Below, in pieces: positions 48,001-55,799 of a DNA stretch of 60,687 nucleotides. Made by a program: the position numbers and the translations under genes. The notes under the pieces are model-generated. The model saw only the letters and a list, made by a program, of their open reading frames with translations. It ran no database searches and was not told where the DNA came from. The DNA lies in the NCBI GenBank assembly GCA_902801155.1, contig CADCHG010000008.1, forward strand, positions 1 through 60,687, read 5' to 3'. The stretch's first letter is position 1. Each line of letters starts with the position of its first letter. The stretch comes from an uncultured Prevotellaceae bacterium (GTDB lineage: Bacteria > Bacteroidota > Bacteroidia > Bacteroidales > Bacteroidaceae).

Positions 48001-49801
48001 GAAGGAAGAGAAAAAGGCTGAGGCTGAGAAGAAAAAACAACTTGCTCAAAACCGTAACAGGTATGAGAAGGAGGTAACCGTCAAGGCTGATACATCAACT
48101 GTGCTCGTTCATGGCAAAAAGTCAAAAAAACTCACTGTTACTGCGCACAATGCCGAGGGTAAACTTATCCCTGTCAAGTATAAGGTGATGGATGACAACA
48201 AGATAAGGATTATCAACAAGGCTGACTCTGACGTCACCATGAAGGTTACGGTTGTTGCAAAGCCAAAGAAGGATGACCAGCAATGGTACAAGCTTACGCA
48301 GTCATTTGCCCGTCTTCTCATGATGGTACGTAACGTAAATATCACATACCGCAACCAGTATTCTATGTCATTACCGGGATATAAGCCTTCTGTTGGTGAT
48401 GTATTTGGACAGAAATCGGAGAATACGGGAAGTGATAATGCATTAGCTCCGGGTTTGGGCTTCGCTTTTGGATTCGTGGGTGACGATTATATTGAAAAGG
48501 CAAAGAAGAATAAGTGGCTTTGCGGTGATGAGCTTGTTACCACTCCGGCAGCAACCAATAAGACCGAGGACTTTAACTTGAAGGCAACCCTTGAACCTGC
48601 CCGTAACCTGAGGATTGACCTTAATGCCTCACGTATAATGACAAGAAATAAGTCTATGCAGTTCATGTATGGCGACGAGGCATCATTCCCTATAAGCTAT
48701 AGCGGACAGTTCACAATGACAACTGTTTCCATAAAGTCTGCATTTGAGGGTATGGGAAGTGCGGAGAATGGTTTCCATTCTGCATCGTTCGAGAGGTTCT
48801 GCAACTCTCTTGACGGCTTCCGGGCAAGAGTACAGGCACAGTATGCTGGTGCAATATACCCAGACGGAGAAAAAGCAGGTCGGCCATTTAATCCAAATGA
48901 GGATCCTGGCGTCAATAAGTATAGTGCTGATGTCATGGTTCCTGCTTTCCTCAGTACCTATGCAGGTACCGATGGCTTGACTATATTCCCTGCCCTGACG
49001 AAGATGTTGCCAAACTGGACTGTCAGATATAGTGGATTGAGTAATATGACATTCTTCCAGAACATCTTCAAAAGTGTCAACCTTAACCACTCATATAAGA
49101 GTGTGTATGCTGTTGGCTCTTATCAGTCTTACCTGACCTTCAGGTCATATATGGGCGAAAATCTTGGCTTCATCACGGATGGCACAAGTGGAAGGGATAT
49201 ACCTGTGCTGAACAGTATATACAATGTTTCTCAGGTAAGTATTAATGAGGCATTCTCACCACTGCTAGGAGTTGATGTAACGATGAGGAATAACATGTCA
49301 TTCAAACTCGAGTATCGTACTACCCGCATCCTTACCCTCTCAATGGCAAGTGTAATGCTCAACGAAACACTCTCGAAGGATTTTGTTCTCGGCTGTGGAT
49401 ATAAGATAAATGACTTCCGCTTCTCAGGACGTAATAGGCGAATTGTGAAGTCTGGGAACAATAGGGGCAAGGATGGTAGTAGTGATGATGAGGACAAGAG
49501 CAAGACAAGGTCGTCATCAAAGAACTCTAAGTCTTTCAATCACGACATGAACCTTCGTCTTGACATTAGTCTGCGCAATCAGGCTTCCATAAATCGCAAC
49601 ATCGAAAAGAGAGAGAGTTCGGCAAACAGCGGAAACAAGGCATTTAAACTGAGTTTCACAGCTGATTATACCATATCGAAGTTGCTCACCATGAGTTTCT
49701 TCTATGACTCTCAGACGAATACCCCGTTGCTCACATCGAGCAGCTATCCTACTACGACGCACGACTTCGGTCTGGCAATGAAGTTCTCGTTGACAAGGTA
49801 G
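42047..49801 (+). CDS. sprA: SprA, outer-membrane translocon of the type IX secretion system
   Basis: This 2584-residue protein is the giant beta-barrel through which T9SS cargo crosses the outer membrane. The signal peptide ends TVSAQ. The N-terminal region (DLSRPENLKQDVVYNDTLDRYVIGSK; FTDMHFELGPAEKIFGPGGVRIKTQG) and repeated strand-turn segments to a C-terminal aromatic/basic end (FGLAMKFSLTR) match SprA. Length is in the family's usual range. A Lys/Glu-rich stretch at about residues 1940-2010 (nt 47870-48080) is predicted to be a long charged coil. It supports T9SS export of proteins such as the pectin methylesterase here. Confidence 0.93.
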   Translation: MKKRNSLKKIFSDQLSFRKAWLGVVLIVISTMIWETVSAQDDKTARRQRSSTRTQGAPEEQVDDEDTQKPKVRKSDIRRQITIQEDTIPDSLLHPRWKIQRTMPITYDDLGQGAADLSRPENLKQDVVYNDTLDRYVIGSKMGNTWVAAPVMMSLQEYQKWVEKQKLTQFFRSKNDEIYQTKGKDKFSFTDMHFELGPAEKIFGPGGVRIKTQGSAELKFGATVKSIDNPSLPIRNRNTTSIDFDEKINLNVTGKVGDKVNMNLNYNTDATFNFDAQNMKLKYEGKEDEIIKLVEAGNVSFPTNSSLITGATSLFGIRTDMQFGKLKLQTVVSQKKSNSKSVSSKGGAQFTPFEIDAANYEENRHFFLSQYFRDMYDKALGMLPNIASGVSITNVEIWVTNKTGQTTDTRNIIALTDLGEGIPKNSMWGGNGPYAVPDNNANREYNEIITTYADARNIDQTASVLDGIAGFVGGVDYEKLEKARKLSPSEYTVNSALGYVSLKSTLQTDQVLAVAFEYTYNGQVHRVGELASQSNGDVDKALIVKSLKNTSNNPQQGNWPLMMKNVYYLASTVEKQKFRLDIKYQSDTAGVYLNYIPEPKVKSTPLLRIIGADRIDNNNKPNSNGYFDYVEGYTVSNGRVFLPKVEPFGKSLYDALIKNGLDSTQASKYVYTELYDSTKTVAKQIAEKDKYMLQGQFRGTAANVISLGAYNVPQGSVTVTAGAETLVEGSDYSVDYSAGEVTILNQSIIDAGTAINVSLESNTDYGQQRKTMFGLNWEYDFSKDFQMSGTIQHLSEQSLTTKVQMGAEPLNNTIWGVNLNWKKESQWLTNVLNKVPFLHVTQPSNIQLSGEFAQLIAGQASGTQDNASYIDDFESTKSGIDVSAPTSWMLSSVPSTFRESADKSGLTSGFNRARLAWYTIDPLFTRNGSTLTPSHIKSDVEQLSNHYVREVYTKEVFPNRDQSAYSGVSSTLSILNLAYYPEERGPYNFTTSLDRAGHLTQPRNAWGGMMRRIDTNDFEAANIEYIEFWMLDPFIYTRENGTASQHGGDLYFNLGDISEDVLRDGKKFYESGMPVDGSQSFTWSQWGKIPTQSTVTYAFATTGGSRNKQDVGLNGLTDEEERAKYNDFITYANANVTGPALDSINADPAGDNYRYFRGAELDQRKASILERYKYINNPQGNSPESDSNFDSSYKTTPDVEDINQDYTLNEYEKYYQYRVSIRPEDFVVGSNYIVDKRSATRTLKNGTKAVVDWYQFRIPIKSSERERIGSINDFTSIRFMRMFMTNFEKPIVLRFANLDLVRGEWRVYEQNLNVNSANTAQMAVSDVNIEENGEKTPVNYVLPPGITRVVDPSQPQLTESNESAMNFMLTGMSTGDAKAVYKNMTLDMRQYKNLQMFVHANALEPNVSNLQDDQLAIFIRLGSDYKSNYYEYEIPLKLTPPGKYSTYSGAECRAVWPEENMLNIRLSKFTALKKARNKAKNAGLASYNAEFSVYDDDTPKNKISIMGNPTLGEVKTMVIGVRNLAGTEKSGEVWVNELRLLDPENSGGWAAQGNLNVQLSDFGNVNATGKYTSEGFGGLEEGVASRSTDNFTTYSVTTNFELGKFFPEKAKVQAPLYYSMTREKTAPKFNPLDTDMELDDALESAGSKHEKDSISSIAIMKSVSTNFSLSGVRVGIATKRHPMPYDPANFTFSYSHSHNNTTGETTVYENEDNWKGTLSYSWTPVYKPFEPFKKIKSKSKYYDIVKRFSLYWLPQNVSFNSDINRYRYEFQERDMEDLGASESIPATLNSQFLWNRDFSIRWDLTKNLHLNFQSATHAEIEELPYTQKDKALYLDRLDAYRDSVVGPSLKHMGTPLDYQQSFSASYKLPLDLIPVFNWLNADANYTSSYTWQRGSLADDGTSYGNTIGMNRQLAINSTLNLEKLYDQIPYLKKVNERFKKAVKRVPKKSNTSSKKEKEESIKGKDAKAKDAKELAEEKKEREQKEKEEKKAEAEKKKQLAQNRNRYEKEVTVKADTSTVLVHGKKSKKLTVTAHNAEGKLIPVKYKVMDDNKIRIINKADSDVTMKVTVVAKPKKDDQQWYKLTQSFARLLMMVRNVNITYRNQYSMSLPGYKPSVGDVFGQKSENTGSDNALAPGLGFAFGFVGDDYIEKAKKNKWLCGDELVTTPAATNKTEDFNLKATLEPARNLRIDLNASRIMTRNKSMQFMYGDEASFPISYSGQFTMTTVSIKSAFEGMGSAENGFHSASFERFCNSLDGFRARVQAQYAGAIYPDGEKAGRPFNPNEDPGVNKYSADVMVPAFLSTYAGTDGLTIFPALTKMLPNWTVRYSGLSNMTFFQNIFKSVNLNHSYKSVYAVGSYQSYLTFRSYMGENLGFITDGTSGRDIPVLNSIYNVSQVSINEAFSPLLGVDVTMRNNMSFKLEYRTTRILTLSMASVMLNETLSKDFVLGCGYKINDFRFSGRNRRIVKSGNNRGKDGSSDDEDKSKTRSSSKNSKSFNHDMNLRLDISLRNQASINRNIEKRESSANSGNKAFKLSFTADYTISKLLTMSFFYDSQTNTPLLTSSSYPTTTHDFGLAMKFSLTR

Positions 49802-49871
49802 GTACAGGTCTTTTAGTTGAATTTGATATTATTGAAATAGATAACAGATAATTAGTAATTCGTAATTAGTT

Positions 49872-51446
49872 ATGAAATACAAATATGACTTCCTCATCAT
49901 CGGTGCAGGTGTTGCCGGTATGAGCTATGCCCTCAAGATTGCAAGGGCTAAGAAAGGTAAGGTCTGCATTATATGTAAGACGGCATTGGACGAGGCAAAT
50001 ACTTCATTTGCTCAGGGTGGTGTGGCATCTGTCACGAACCTTGTGGTTGATAACTTCGAGAAACATATCGAAGACACAATGATTGCCGGCGACTTCATAT
50101 CCGATCGTGCTGCCGTAGAGCAGGTAGTGCGTATGGCTCCTTCACAGATAAAGGAACTGGTGGAGTGGGGCGTTAACTTTGACAAAAAGGAAGACGGCAC
50201 GTTTGACCTTCACCGTGAGGGTGGTCATTCAGAGTTCCGTATCCTCCATCATGCTGATGACACAGGTGCCGAGATTCAGCGCGGACTTATCGCTGCCGTG
50301 CGTGCCAATCCCGATATCGAGGTAAAGGAACATCACTTCGCCGTTGAGATTATCACTCAGCATCACCTCGGTGTTACCGTGACACGTCGCAATAAGGACA
50401 TAAAGTGCTATGGCGCATATGTCCTCAATCCGGATACCCATAAAGTAGATACATATCTCAGTAAGGTGACACTCATGTGTACTGGTGGTTGTGGAGCTGT
50501 TTATCAGACCACTACAAATCCAATCATTGCTACCGGTGATGGTGAGGCAATGGTATATCGTGCAAAGGGTACCGTTGCCGATATGGAGTTCGTGCAGTTC
50601 CATCCAACGGCTCTCTTCCATCCGGGTGAGACACATCCGGCATTTCTCATCACAGAGGCTATGCGCGGATATGGCGGTATTCTCCGTCTGCCTAATGGAG
50701 AGACGTTCATGGAGAAGTACGATGAGCGCTTAAGCCTTGCTCCTCGTGATATCGTGGCACGTGCCATAGATAAGGAAATGAAAATTCACGGTCTTGACCA
50801 CGTATGTCTTGATGTTACCCACAAACCTGCAGAGGAAACTCGCAAGCACTTCCCTAATATCTACCATAAATGTCTGACCATCGGTATTGACATAACCACA
50901 GACTACATACCTGTTCGTCCGGCTGCCCATTATATGTGTGGCGGTATCAAGGTTGACCTCAATGGATGCTCTTCCATAAGTCGTCTTTATGCCATAGGTG
51001 AGTGTTCATGCACAGGTCTTCATGGTGGTAACCGACTTGCTAGTAACTCGCTTATTGAGGCTGTAGTATATGCAGAGACCGCTGCCCGCCATTCTCTTGC
51101 GCATGTTGATGAATATGATTTCAACACACTCGTGCCGGAATGGAATGACGAGGGAACTATGACCAACGAAGAAAAGGTGCTTATCACCCAGAGTGTGAAG
51201 GAAGTAGGTGAGATAATGGCAAACTATGTCGGTATCGTTCGCTCCAACCTCCGTTTGCAAAGGGCATGGACACGTCTTGACGTACTCTATGAGGAAACAG
51301 AGAAACTCTTCAAGCGCGTGAAGGCAACAAGGGATATATGCGAGCTCCGCAATATGATCAATACCGCATATCTCATTACCCGATGGGCTATTGAGAGAAA
51401 GGAATGTCGCGGCTTGCATTATACTACGGATTATCCGCATAAGTAA
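49872..51446 (+). CDS. nadB: L-aspartate oxidase
   Basis: This 524-residue FAD enzyme turns aspartate to iminoaspartate, the first step of de novo NAD synthesis. The Rossmann start is FLIIGAGVAGMSYALKIA. FAQGGVASV, HREGGHSEFRILHHADDTG and FVQFHPTAL line the flavin and substrate site, and ECSCTGLHGGNRLASNSLIEA is the conserved C-terminal FAD motif. Length is typical. A TAATTCGTAATTAG word of the kind seen in the nif-like operon lies just before the start. nadA and nadC are not in the window. Confidence 0.95.
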   Translation: MKYKYDFLIIGAGVAGMSYALKIARAKKGKVCIICKTALDEANTSFAQGGVASVTNLVVDNFEKHIEDTMIAGDFISDRAAVEQVVRMAPSQIKELVEWGVNFDKKEDGTFDLHREGGHSEFRILHHADDTGAEIQRGLIAAVRANPDIEVKEHHFAVEIITQHHLGVTVTRRNKDIKCYGAYVLNPDTHKVDTYLSKVTLMCTGGCGAVYQTTTNPIIATGDGEAMVYRAKGTVADMEFVQFHPTALFHPGETHPAFLITEAMRGYGGILRLPNGETFMEKYDERLSLAPRDIVARAIDKEMKIHGLDHVCLDVTHKPAEETRKHFPNIYHKCLTIGIDITTDYIPVRPAAHYMCGGIKVDLNGCSSISRLYAIGECSCTGLHGGNRLASNSLIEAVVYAETAARHSLAHVDEYDFNTLVPEWNDEGTMTNEEKVLITQSVKEVGEIMANYVGIVRSNLRLQRAWTRLDVLYEETEKLFKRVKATRDICELRNMINTAYLITRWAIERKECRGLHYTTDYPHK

Positions 51447-51496
51447 GACTCCTAACCCCTGTTCTTTCCTCCGTGGAGGGAGAAGGGAATAGATAG
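51447..51496 (+). repeat. post-stop GC-rich repeat after nadB
   Basis: Directly after the stop codon the DNA reads GACTCCTAACCCCTG, then TTTCCTCC-GTGGAGGGAGAAGGG, a hairpin. The same order (CCTAACCC, then a CTCC/GGAG hairpin) occurs after trkH and the TonB receptor. Confidence 0.55.
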
Positions 51497-51583
51497 TGCT
51501 TTATTCGTAGGTGAAAAATGTAAATGGGAATTAGCTTTGGCTTTATGAGCTTCAGCGAATAAATTTTACATGCTAAATAACAA

Positions 51584-52996
51584 ATGAGTGTTAATACTAT
51601 AAAGAAATACTTCATTTTGTGTGGGGTGGTGCTAGTACTCCTCTTCTCTGCCGATTATTCTAACGCAAGGACGGATTTTTCAGTTTCCGATTCTCAGTTA
51701 TCTTTTGAAGATACGAAGCGCCCGAAAGTGAAGCCGAAGAAGAAGAAGGTAAGACGCAAGCATCATGTGGTGAAGGTGGTGGAGCCACAGAAACCGGTGC
51801 AGGAGGAAGTCATAGATGCGTTTAGTGATTCCCTCGCGGCTGATGCCCTTGCCCTTCTCGGAGACACACTTGCCAACGACACCCTGCCTTGGCCAGAGTC
51901 GCTCAGGACTCGTCTTGACACTATCATCATGAAGAGTCGCACAGTGAAGACATCGCAGTTCGCTGTCATGATTTACGACCTTACTGCAGACTCGCTGCTT
52001 TATGCCGTCAACGAGAAACAAACTCTACGTCCTGCCTCCACCATGAAGTTGCTCACCGCCATATCGGCTCTCGACAGGTTGGGAGGCTCGTATCAGTTCC
52101 AGACATTTCTGAAGCACACGGGCACGGTGGTTGACTCTACTCGCACGCTCAAGGGTAACGTATATGTTGTAGGTGGCATGGATCCACGTTTCAACCGTGA
52201 TGACCTTATAGCCTTTGTGGAGTCATTGAAGAAAATTGGTGTTGATACCATAGAAGGAAACCTCTGCGCTGATCGTTCTTTCAAGGAAAAGGATCTCTTG
52301 GGAGAAGGGTGGTGCTGGGACGATGACAACCCCGTCCTCTCTCCTTTAGTCTATTCGCGCAAGGACCAGATGATGGAGAAACTCATGGCTGAGATGGAAG
52401 GACAGGGTATAGTCCTGAAAGGTGAGGTCATCGAGGAGAAAGCACCGTTCCTTGCAACTGATATATGTTCGCGTGCGCATAGCATAGACCAGATTCTAAG
52501 TAGGATGATGAAGGAGAGTGACAATCTCTATGCAGAGTCGATGTTCTATCATCTTGCCGCATCATTCAACAAACCTGCACGTGCTTCAACTGCAAAGGCC
52601 TTTGAGCAGAACCTGATCCGCAGAATGGGATTCAATCCCTCAAACTACCGTTTGGCCGACGGTTCTGGACTATCGCTCTATAACTACGTAACAGCTGAGC
52701 TTGAAGTGGCATTTTTGAGATATGCCTACGAGAATAGCACCATATACAACCAGCTGATTCCGTCGCTACCGCTCGCTGCCTATGATGGTACGCTTGCAAA
52801 ACGTCTCAAGGGAACGAAGGCACAGGGCTGCATAAGGGCAAAGACAGGAACATTGGCTTGCGTTAGCAGTCTCGCTGGCTATGCTAAGGCTGCCAACGGT
52901 CATGTACTCGCCTTCAGTATCATGAATCAGGGAGTGCTCAGAGCACAGAACGCCAAGGACTTTCAGGATTTGATTTGTGTGGCGATGTGCAAGTAG
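51584..52996 (+). CDS. dacB: D-alanyl-D-alanine carboxypeptidase/endopeptidase (PBP4, S13 family)
   Basis: This 470-residue periplasmic penicillin-binding protein has an uncleaved or cleaved N-terminal helix (residues 9-23) and then a basic linker (KPKKKKVRRKHH, about 50-61) that could contact the cell wall or membrane. The catalytic set is ASTMK (Ser152, Lys155), SDN in MKESDNLYAE, and KTGT in RAKTGTLACV. It trims peptidoglycan side chains. The basic linker is longer than usual for the family. Confidence 0.88.
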   Translation: MSVNTIKKYFILCGVVLVLLFSADYSNARTDFSVSDSQLSFEDTKRPKVKPKKKKVRRKHHVVKVVEPQKPVQEEVIDAFSDSLAADALALLGDTLANDTLPWPESLRTRLDTIIMKSRTVKTSQFAVMIYDLTADSLLYAVNEKQTLRPASTMKLLTAISALDRLGGSYQFQTFLKHTGTVVDSTRTLKGNVYVVGGMDPRFNRDDLIAFVESLKKIGVDTIEGNLCADRSFKEKDLLGEGWCWDDDNPVLSPLVYSRKDQMMEKLMAEMEGQGIVLKGEVIEEKAPFLATDICSRAHSIDQILSRMMKESDNLYAESMFYHLAASFNKPARASTAKAFEQNLIRRMGFNPSNYRLADGSGLSLYNYVTAELEVAFLRYAYENSTIYNQLIPSLPLAAYDGTLAKRLKGTKAQGCIRAKTGTLACVSSLAGYAKAANGHVLAFSIMNQGVLRAQNAKDFQDLICVAMCK

Positions 52997-53077
52997 GATT
53001 CTGGATTATCCGGATAACCCGGAAAACCGGAATGTGTGGAATGTTAAAACTTAAAAAAACTCTAAACTCTAAACTAT

Positions 53078-54448
53078 ATGCGAAAACTAATTCTATTATT
53101 TATGCTCTCATGTGGCGCCATCTCCATGCAGGCGCAGAGCAGTTTGAAGAAACAGGTAGAGGAAGGCATTGAGGAAAGTATCCGCCTGACTCAGGAAAGG
53201 GAGTGGAGGGAGGCCTTTGCTACATGCCGCGCACTCGATTCTGCCATAGGCAAGGGTAATCCTGATCTTCATTATCTTGTAGCGAAGGAGCGTTTCCGTA
53301 TGTATTCACGCATCAACAAGCCTAATGATGCGCGCTCACAGATGGAGAAGATGGAGGACTATGCACGTCAGTCGGGCAAGAGCGATGTCATCGAGGATAT
53401 GCTCATAGCCAAGGGTTCCTATTGTGCCAAGACCGGCAACACAAGTCTTGCACAGAAATGCTATAGGGAGGTGTTCAACCGCCGTGCCAAGGGCAAGGAT
53501 GATGCTAGTATCGACAAGTGCTTCCAAAGCATGGTGGCAGAGGCAAAAGGTAAGGAAAATGCCCTTATGGCAAGTATGCTCGAGAAGATGTACACACAAT
53601 GGAAGGACTCCATTGCAAACGATCGTGCTGCTGCTGAACTCAAGGCTGTGAAAGCTCAGTATGCAGAGGCTCAGGAGGACATCGACAGCAAGGCAACCAA
53701 GATTGCAGTACAGTGGGGCTTCATCATCGTACTCATCATCATTGCCGTGGCTCTGGCATTGGCATTGGCATTCTTCGTCCTGCTCAAGTTCAAGAATATG
53801 CTGAAAATAAAGAAACTCAACGACAGCCTTGAGATTGCCAATAATAATAATGAGAGGAAGAGTCTCTTCATAAACAATATAAGCGAACAGATAAATCCAT
53901 CGCTCGATGCCATCGCACGGGGTGATAGTAAGCAGGTGACTGCTCTCCAGAACTTCATGCAGCATATCAAGGAGTATATGGTGCTTGAGAACTCACGCGA
54001 GGAACTCTATGAGCAGGACGACCTCAACATGGAGCGCCTCTGCATGGATGTGGTAAATGAGGTAAGACAGAGCGTGTCTGCCGACCTCCCTATCAAGATG
54101 GACGCTCACGGCATCACATTCCCGTCAAACGAGGAGGCTCTCAAGCAACTGCTCGTGGCTCTCATTGCCGAACTTGCCAAGAGTAGTGAAACTGAGCGTG
54201 TAAGCCTCGAATTCAAGAAGCGCAATCCGCATACCGGCAACTTCATCGTGTCAGGCATCGGATACTCTATGCCGGAAGAAAGACGTGATATCGCATTCCA
54301 GGCATTTGCTGAGGTGAGAGACCTTGCAGAGGATGACGGAATGCAACTTCCTACTTGTGCCCTCATTGCTTACAAACTTAACGGCAATTTGCGTCTTGAC
54401 GACGAATTCTCACAAGGTACTCGCTTTGTAGTGGAATTGCATTGCTAA
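53078..54448 (+). CDS. degenerate histidine-kinase-like membrane protein
   Basis: This 456-residue protein has a signal peptide (MQAQ, about residue 20), a helical TPR-like periplasmic region (21-200), one membrane helix (211-238) and a cytoplasmic kinase-like part. The place of the phosphoacceptor, KSLFINNISEQINPSLDAI, aligns with the H box, but His is Glu270 and the next Glu is Gln271. The N box lacks its Asn (LLVALIAELAKSS) and the G1 box is GIGYSMP. So it appears unable to phosphorylate. The same layout with active sites is common in Bacteroidetes sensor kinases. It may sense and signal without catalysis, or scaffold another kinase. Confidence 0.78.
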   Translation: MRKLILLFMLSCGAISMQAQSSLKKQVEEGIEESIRLTQEREWREAFATCRALDSAIGKGNPDLHYLVAKERFRMYSRINKPNDARSQMEKMEDYARQSGKSDVIEDMLIAKGSYCAKTGNTSLAQKCYREVFNRRAKGKDDASIDKCFQSMVAEAKGKENALMASMLEKMYTQWKDSIANDRAAAELKAVKAQYAEAQEDIDSKATKIAVQWGFIIVLIIIAVALALALAFFVLLKFKNMLKIKKLNDSLEIANNNNERKSLFINNISEQINPSLDAIARGDSKQVTALQNFMQHIKEYMVLENSREELYEQDDLNMERLCMDVVNEVRQSVSADLPIKMDAHGITFPSNEEALKQLLVALIAELAKSSETERVSLEFKKRNPHTGNFIVSGIGYSMPEERRDIAFQAFAEVRDLAEDDGMQLPTCALIAYKLNGNLRLDDEFSQGTRFVVELHC

Positions 54449-54475
54449 CAATCTGTAACCATTATCGCTCTATAG

Positions 54476-54583
54476 TGTCAAGAATTATAGTTTTGGGGTA
54501 AAAAATATGTTAATATTCTTATAATTCGAAAGAAATGCTGACATTTTGATAAGAAATTTTACTGAAAACTATAATTCTTGACA
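54476..54583. mobile_element. 108 bp MITE-like element with 19 bp perfect terminal inverted repeats
   Basis: TGTCAAGAATTATAGTTTT (54476-54494) and its exact complement at 54565-54583 bound 70 bp of AT-rich DNA without a reading frame. The right end stops ten bases before the -7 element of ddh, so the inverted repeat supplies part of that promoter (TTGACA). No clear target-site duplication is visible. It could equally be a paired operator. Confidence 0.55.
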
Positions 54584-54592
54584 TTTTTTTTA

Positions 54593-54601
54593 TACCTTTG
54601 C
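54593..54601 (+). promoter_or_regulatory. -7 element of ddh
   Basis: TACCTTTGC fits TAnnTTTGC. The leader holds five TAAGGTCTAAAGTC-type words (54613-54657). Confidence 0.55.
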
Positions 54602-54721
54602 AGGCGAATATGGACTAAGGTCTAAAGTCTAAGGTCTAAAGTCTAAGGACTAAGGCTCTAACCTTTGTCTTTTGTCAATCAGCATTCAGCAAAACAACCA
54701 ATAAATAATATAGAAATAAAA

Positions 54722-55621
54722 ATGAAAAAGATTAGAGCAGCCGTAGTAGGTTACGGTAACATCGGTAAGTATGCCATAGAGGCTCTTGAGGCTTCTGAGG
54801 ATTTCGAGATTGCTGGCGTTGTACGTCGTAATGGCGCAGAGAACAAGCCTGCTGAACTTGCACAGTATGATGTTGTTAAGGACATCACCGAACTCAAGGA
54901 CGTTGACGTGGCTATCCTTGCTACTCCAACACGTTCTTGCGAGGAATACGCAAAGAAAATCCTTGCAATGGGTATCAATACCGTTGACTCATTCGATATC
55001 CATACAAGCATCCTCGACTACCGCGCAGCCCTCATGCCAGTAGCAAAGAAGAACGGTACTGTTGCCATCATCTCTGCTGGTTGGGATCCGGGTTCTGACT
55101 CTATCGTACGTACTATCATGCAGAGCCTCGCACCAAAGGGACTCTCTTACACCAACTTCGGTCCTGGCCGTTCTATGGGCCACTCTGTATGTGTTCGCTC
55201 AAAGGCTGGTGTTAAGGACGCACTTTCAATGACTATCCCTGTAGGTGAGGGTATCCACCGCCGTATGGTATATGTAGAGCTTGAGGAAGGTGCTGACCTT
55301 GCTGAGGTTACAAAGGCTATCAAGGCAGACCCATACTTCGCAAGTGATGAGACACACGTATTCCAGGTAGAAAGCGTTGACGCACTCAATGATGTTGGTC
55401 ATGGCGTAAACCTCACTCGTAAGGGTGTTTCTGGTAAGACACACAACCAGCTCTTCGAGTTCAACATGAAGATTAACAACCCTGCTCTTACTGCACAGGT
55501 ACTCGTCAATGTAGCACGTGCTTCTCTCAAGCAGCAGCCTGGTTGCTACACAATGATTGAGGTTCCTGTTATCGATATGCTCCCAGGCGATCGTGAGAGC
55601 CTTATCGCACATCTTGTGTAA
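54722..55621 (+). CDS. ddh: meso-diaminopimelate dehydrogenase
   Basis: This 299-residue NADPH enzyme makes meso-diaminopimelate in a single step from tetrahydrodipicolinate, for cell wall and lysine. The Rossmann start is KIRAAVVGYGNIGKYA. VDSFDIHTSI, SAGWDPGSDSIVR, FGPGRSMGHSVCVRS and GKTHNQLFEF are signature segments. The frame extends 19 codons upstream, but MKKIRAAVVGYG is the family start. It has its own promoter and a strong terminator. With asd in the same window it covers two steps of the aspartate-to-diaminopimelate route. Confidence 0.95.
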   Translation: MKKIRAAVVGYGNIGKYAIEALEASEDFEIAGVVRRNGAENKPAELAQYDVVKDITELKDVDVAILATPTRSCEEYAKKILAMGINTVDSFDIHTSILDYRAALMPVAKKNGTVAIISAGWDPGSDSIVRTIMQSLAPKGLSYTNFGPGRSMGHSVCVRSKAGVKDALSMTIPVGEGIHRRMVYVELEEGADLAEVTKAIKADPYFASDETHVFQVESVDALNDVGHGVNLTRKGVSGKTHNQLFEFNMKINNPALTAQVLVNVARASLKQQPGCYTMIEVPVIDMLPGDRESLIAHLV

Positions 55622-55680
55622 TATTTTGAGATTAGAGTTTAGAGGGTAGAGTTTTTACCTTCGACATTATATAAAAAGAA

Positions 55681-55715
55681 AACCACCTTCGCGAATGGCG
55701 AAGGTGGTTTTTTAT
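55681..55715 (+). terminator. terminator of ddh
   Basis: A perfect 12 bp stem AACCACCTTCGC / GCGAAGGTGGTT with a 5-base loop is followed by TTTTTATT. Confidence 0.9.
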
Positions 55716-55743
55716 TATCAAGAGCAGTCATAGAGCCAATTAA

Positions 55744-55799
55744 CTCTAAACCCTAAACTCTAAACTCTAAACCCTAAACCCTAAACTCTAAACTCTACC
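55744..55799. repeat. eight tandem heptamers of the CYCTAAA type
   Basis: CTCTAAA and CCCTAAA alternate without gaps and run into the stop codon of the DUF4249 gene. The unit is that of plant-type telomere repeats, here certainly a coincidence of a short tandem repeat. Shorter TCTAAA arrays occur at 53056-53076 and 54613-54657. Confidence 0.8.
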
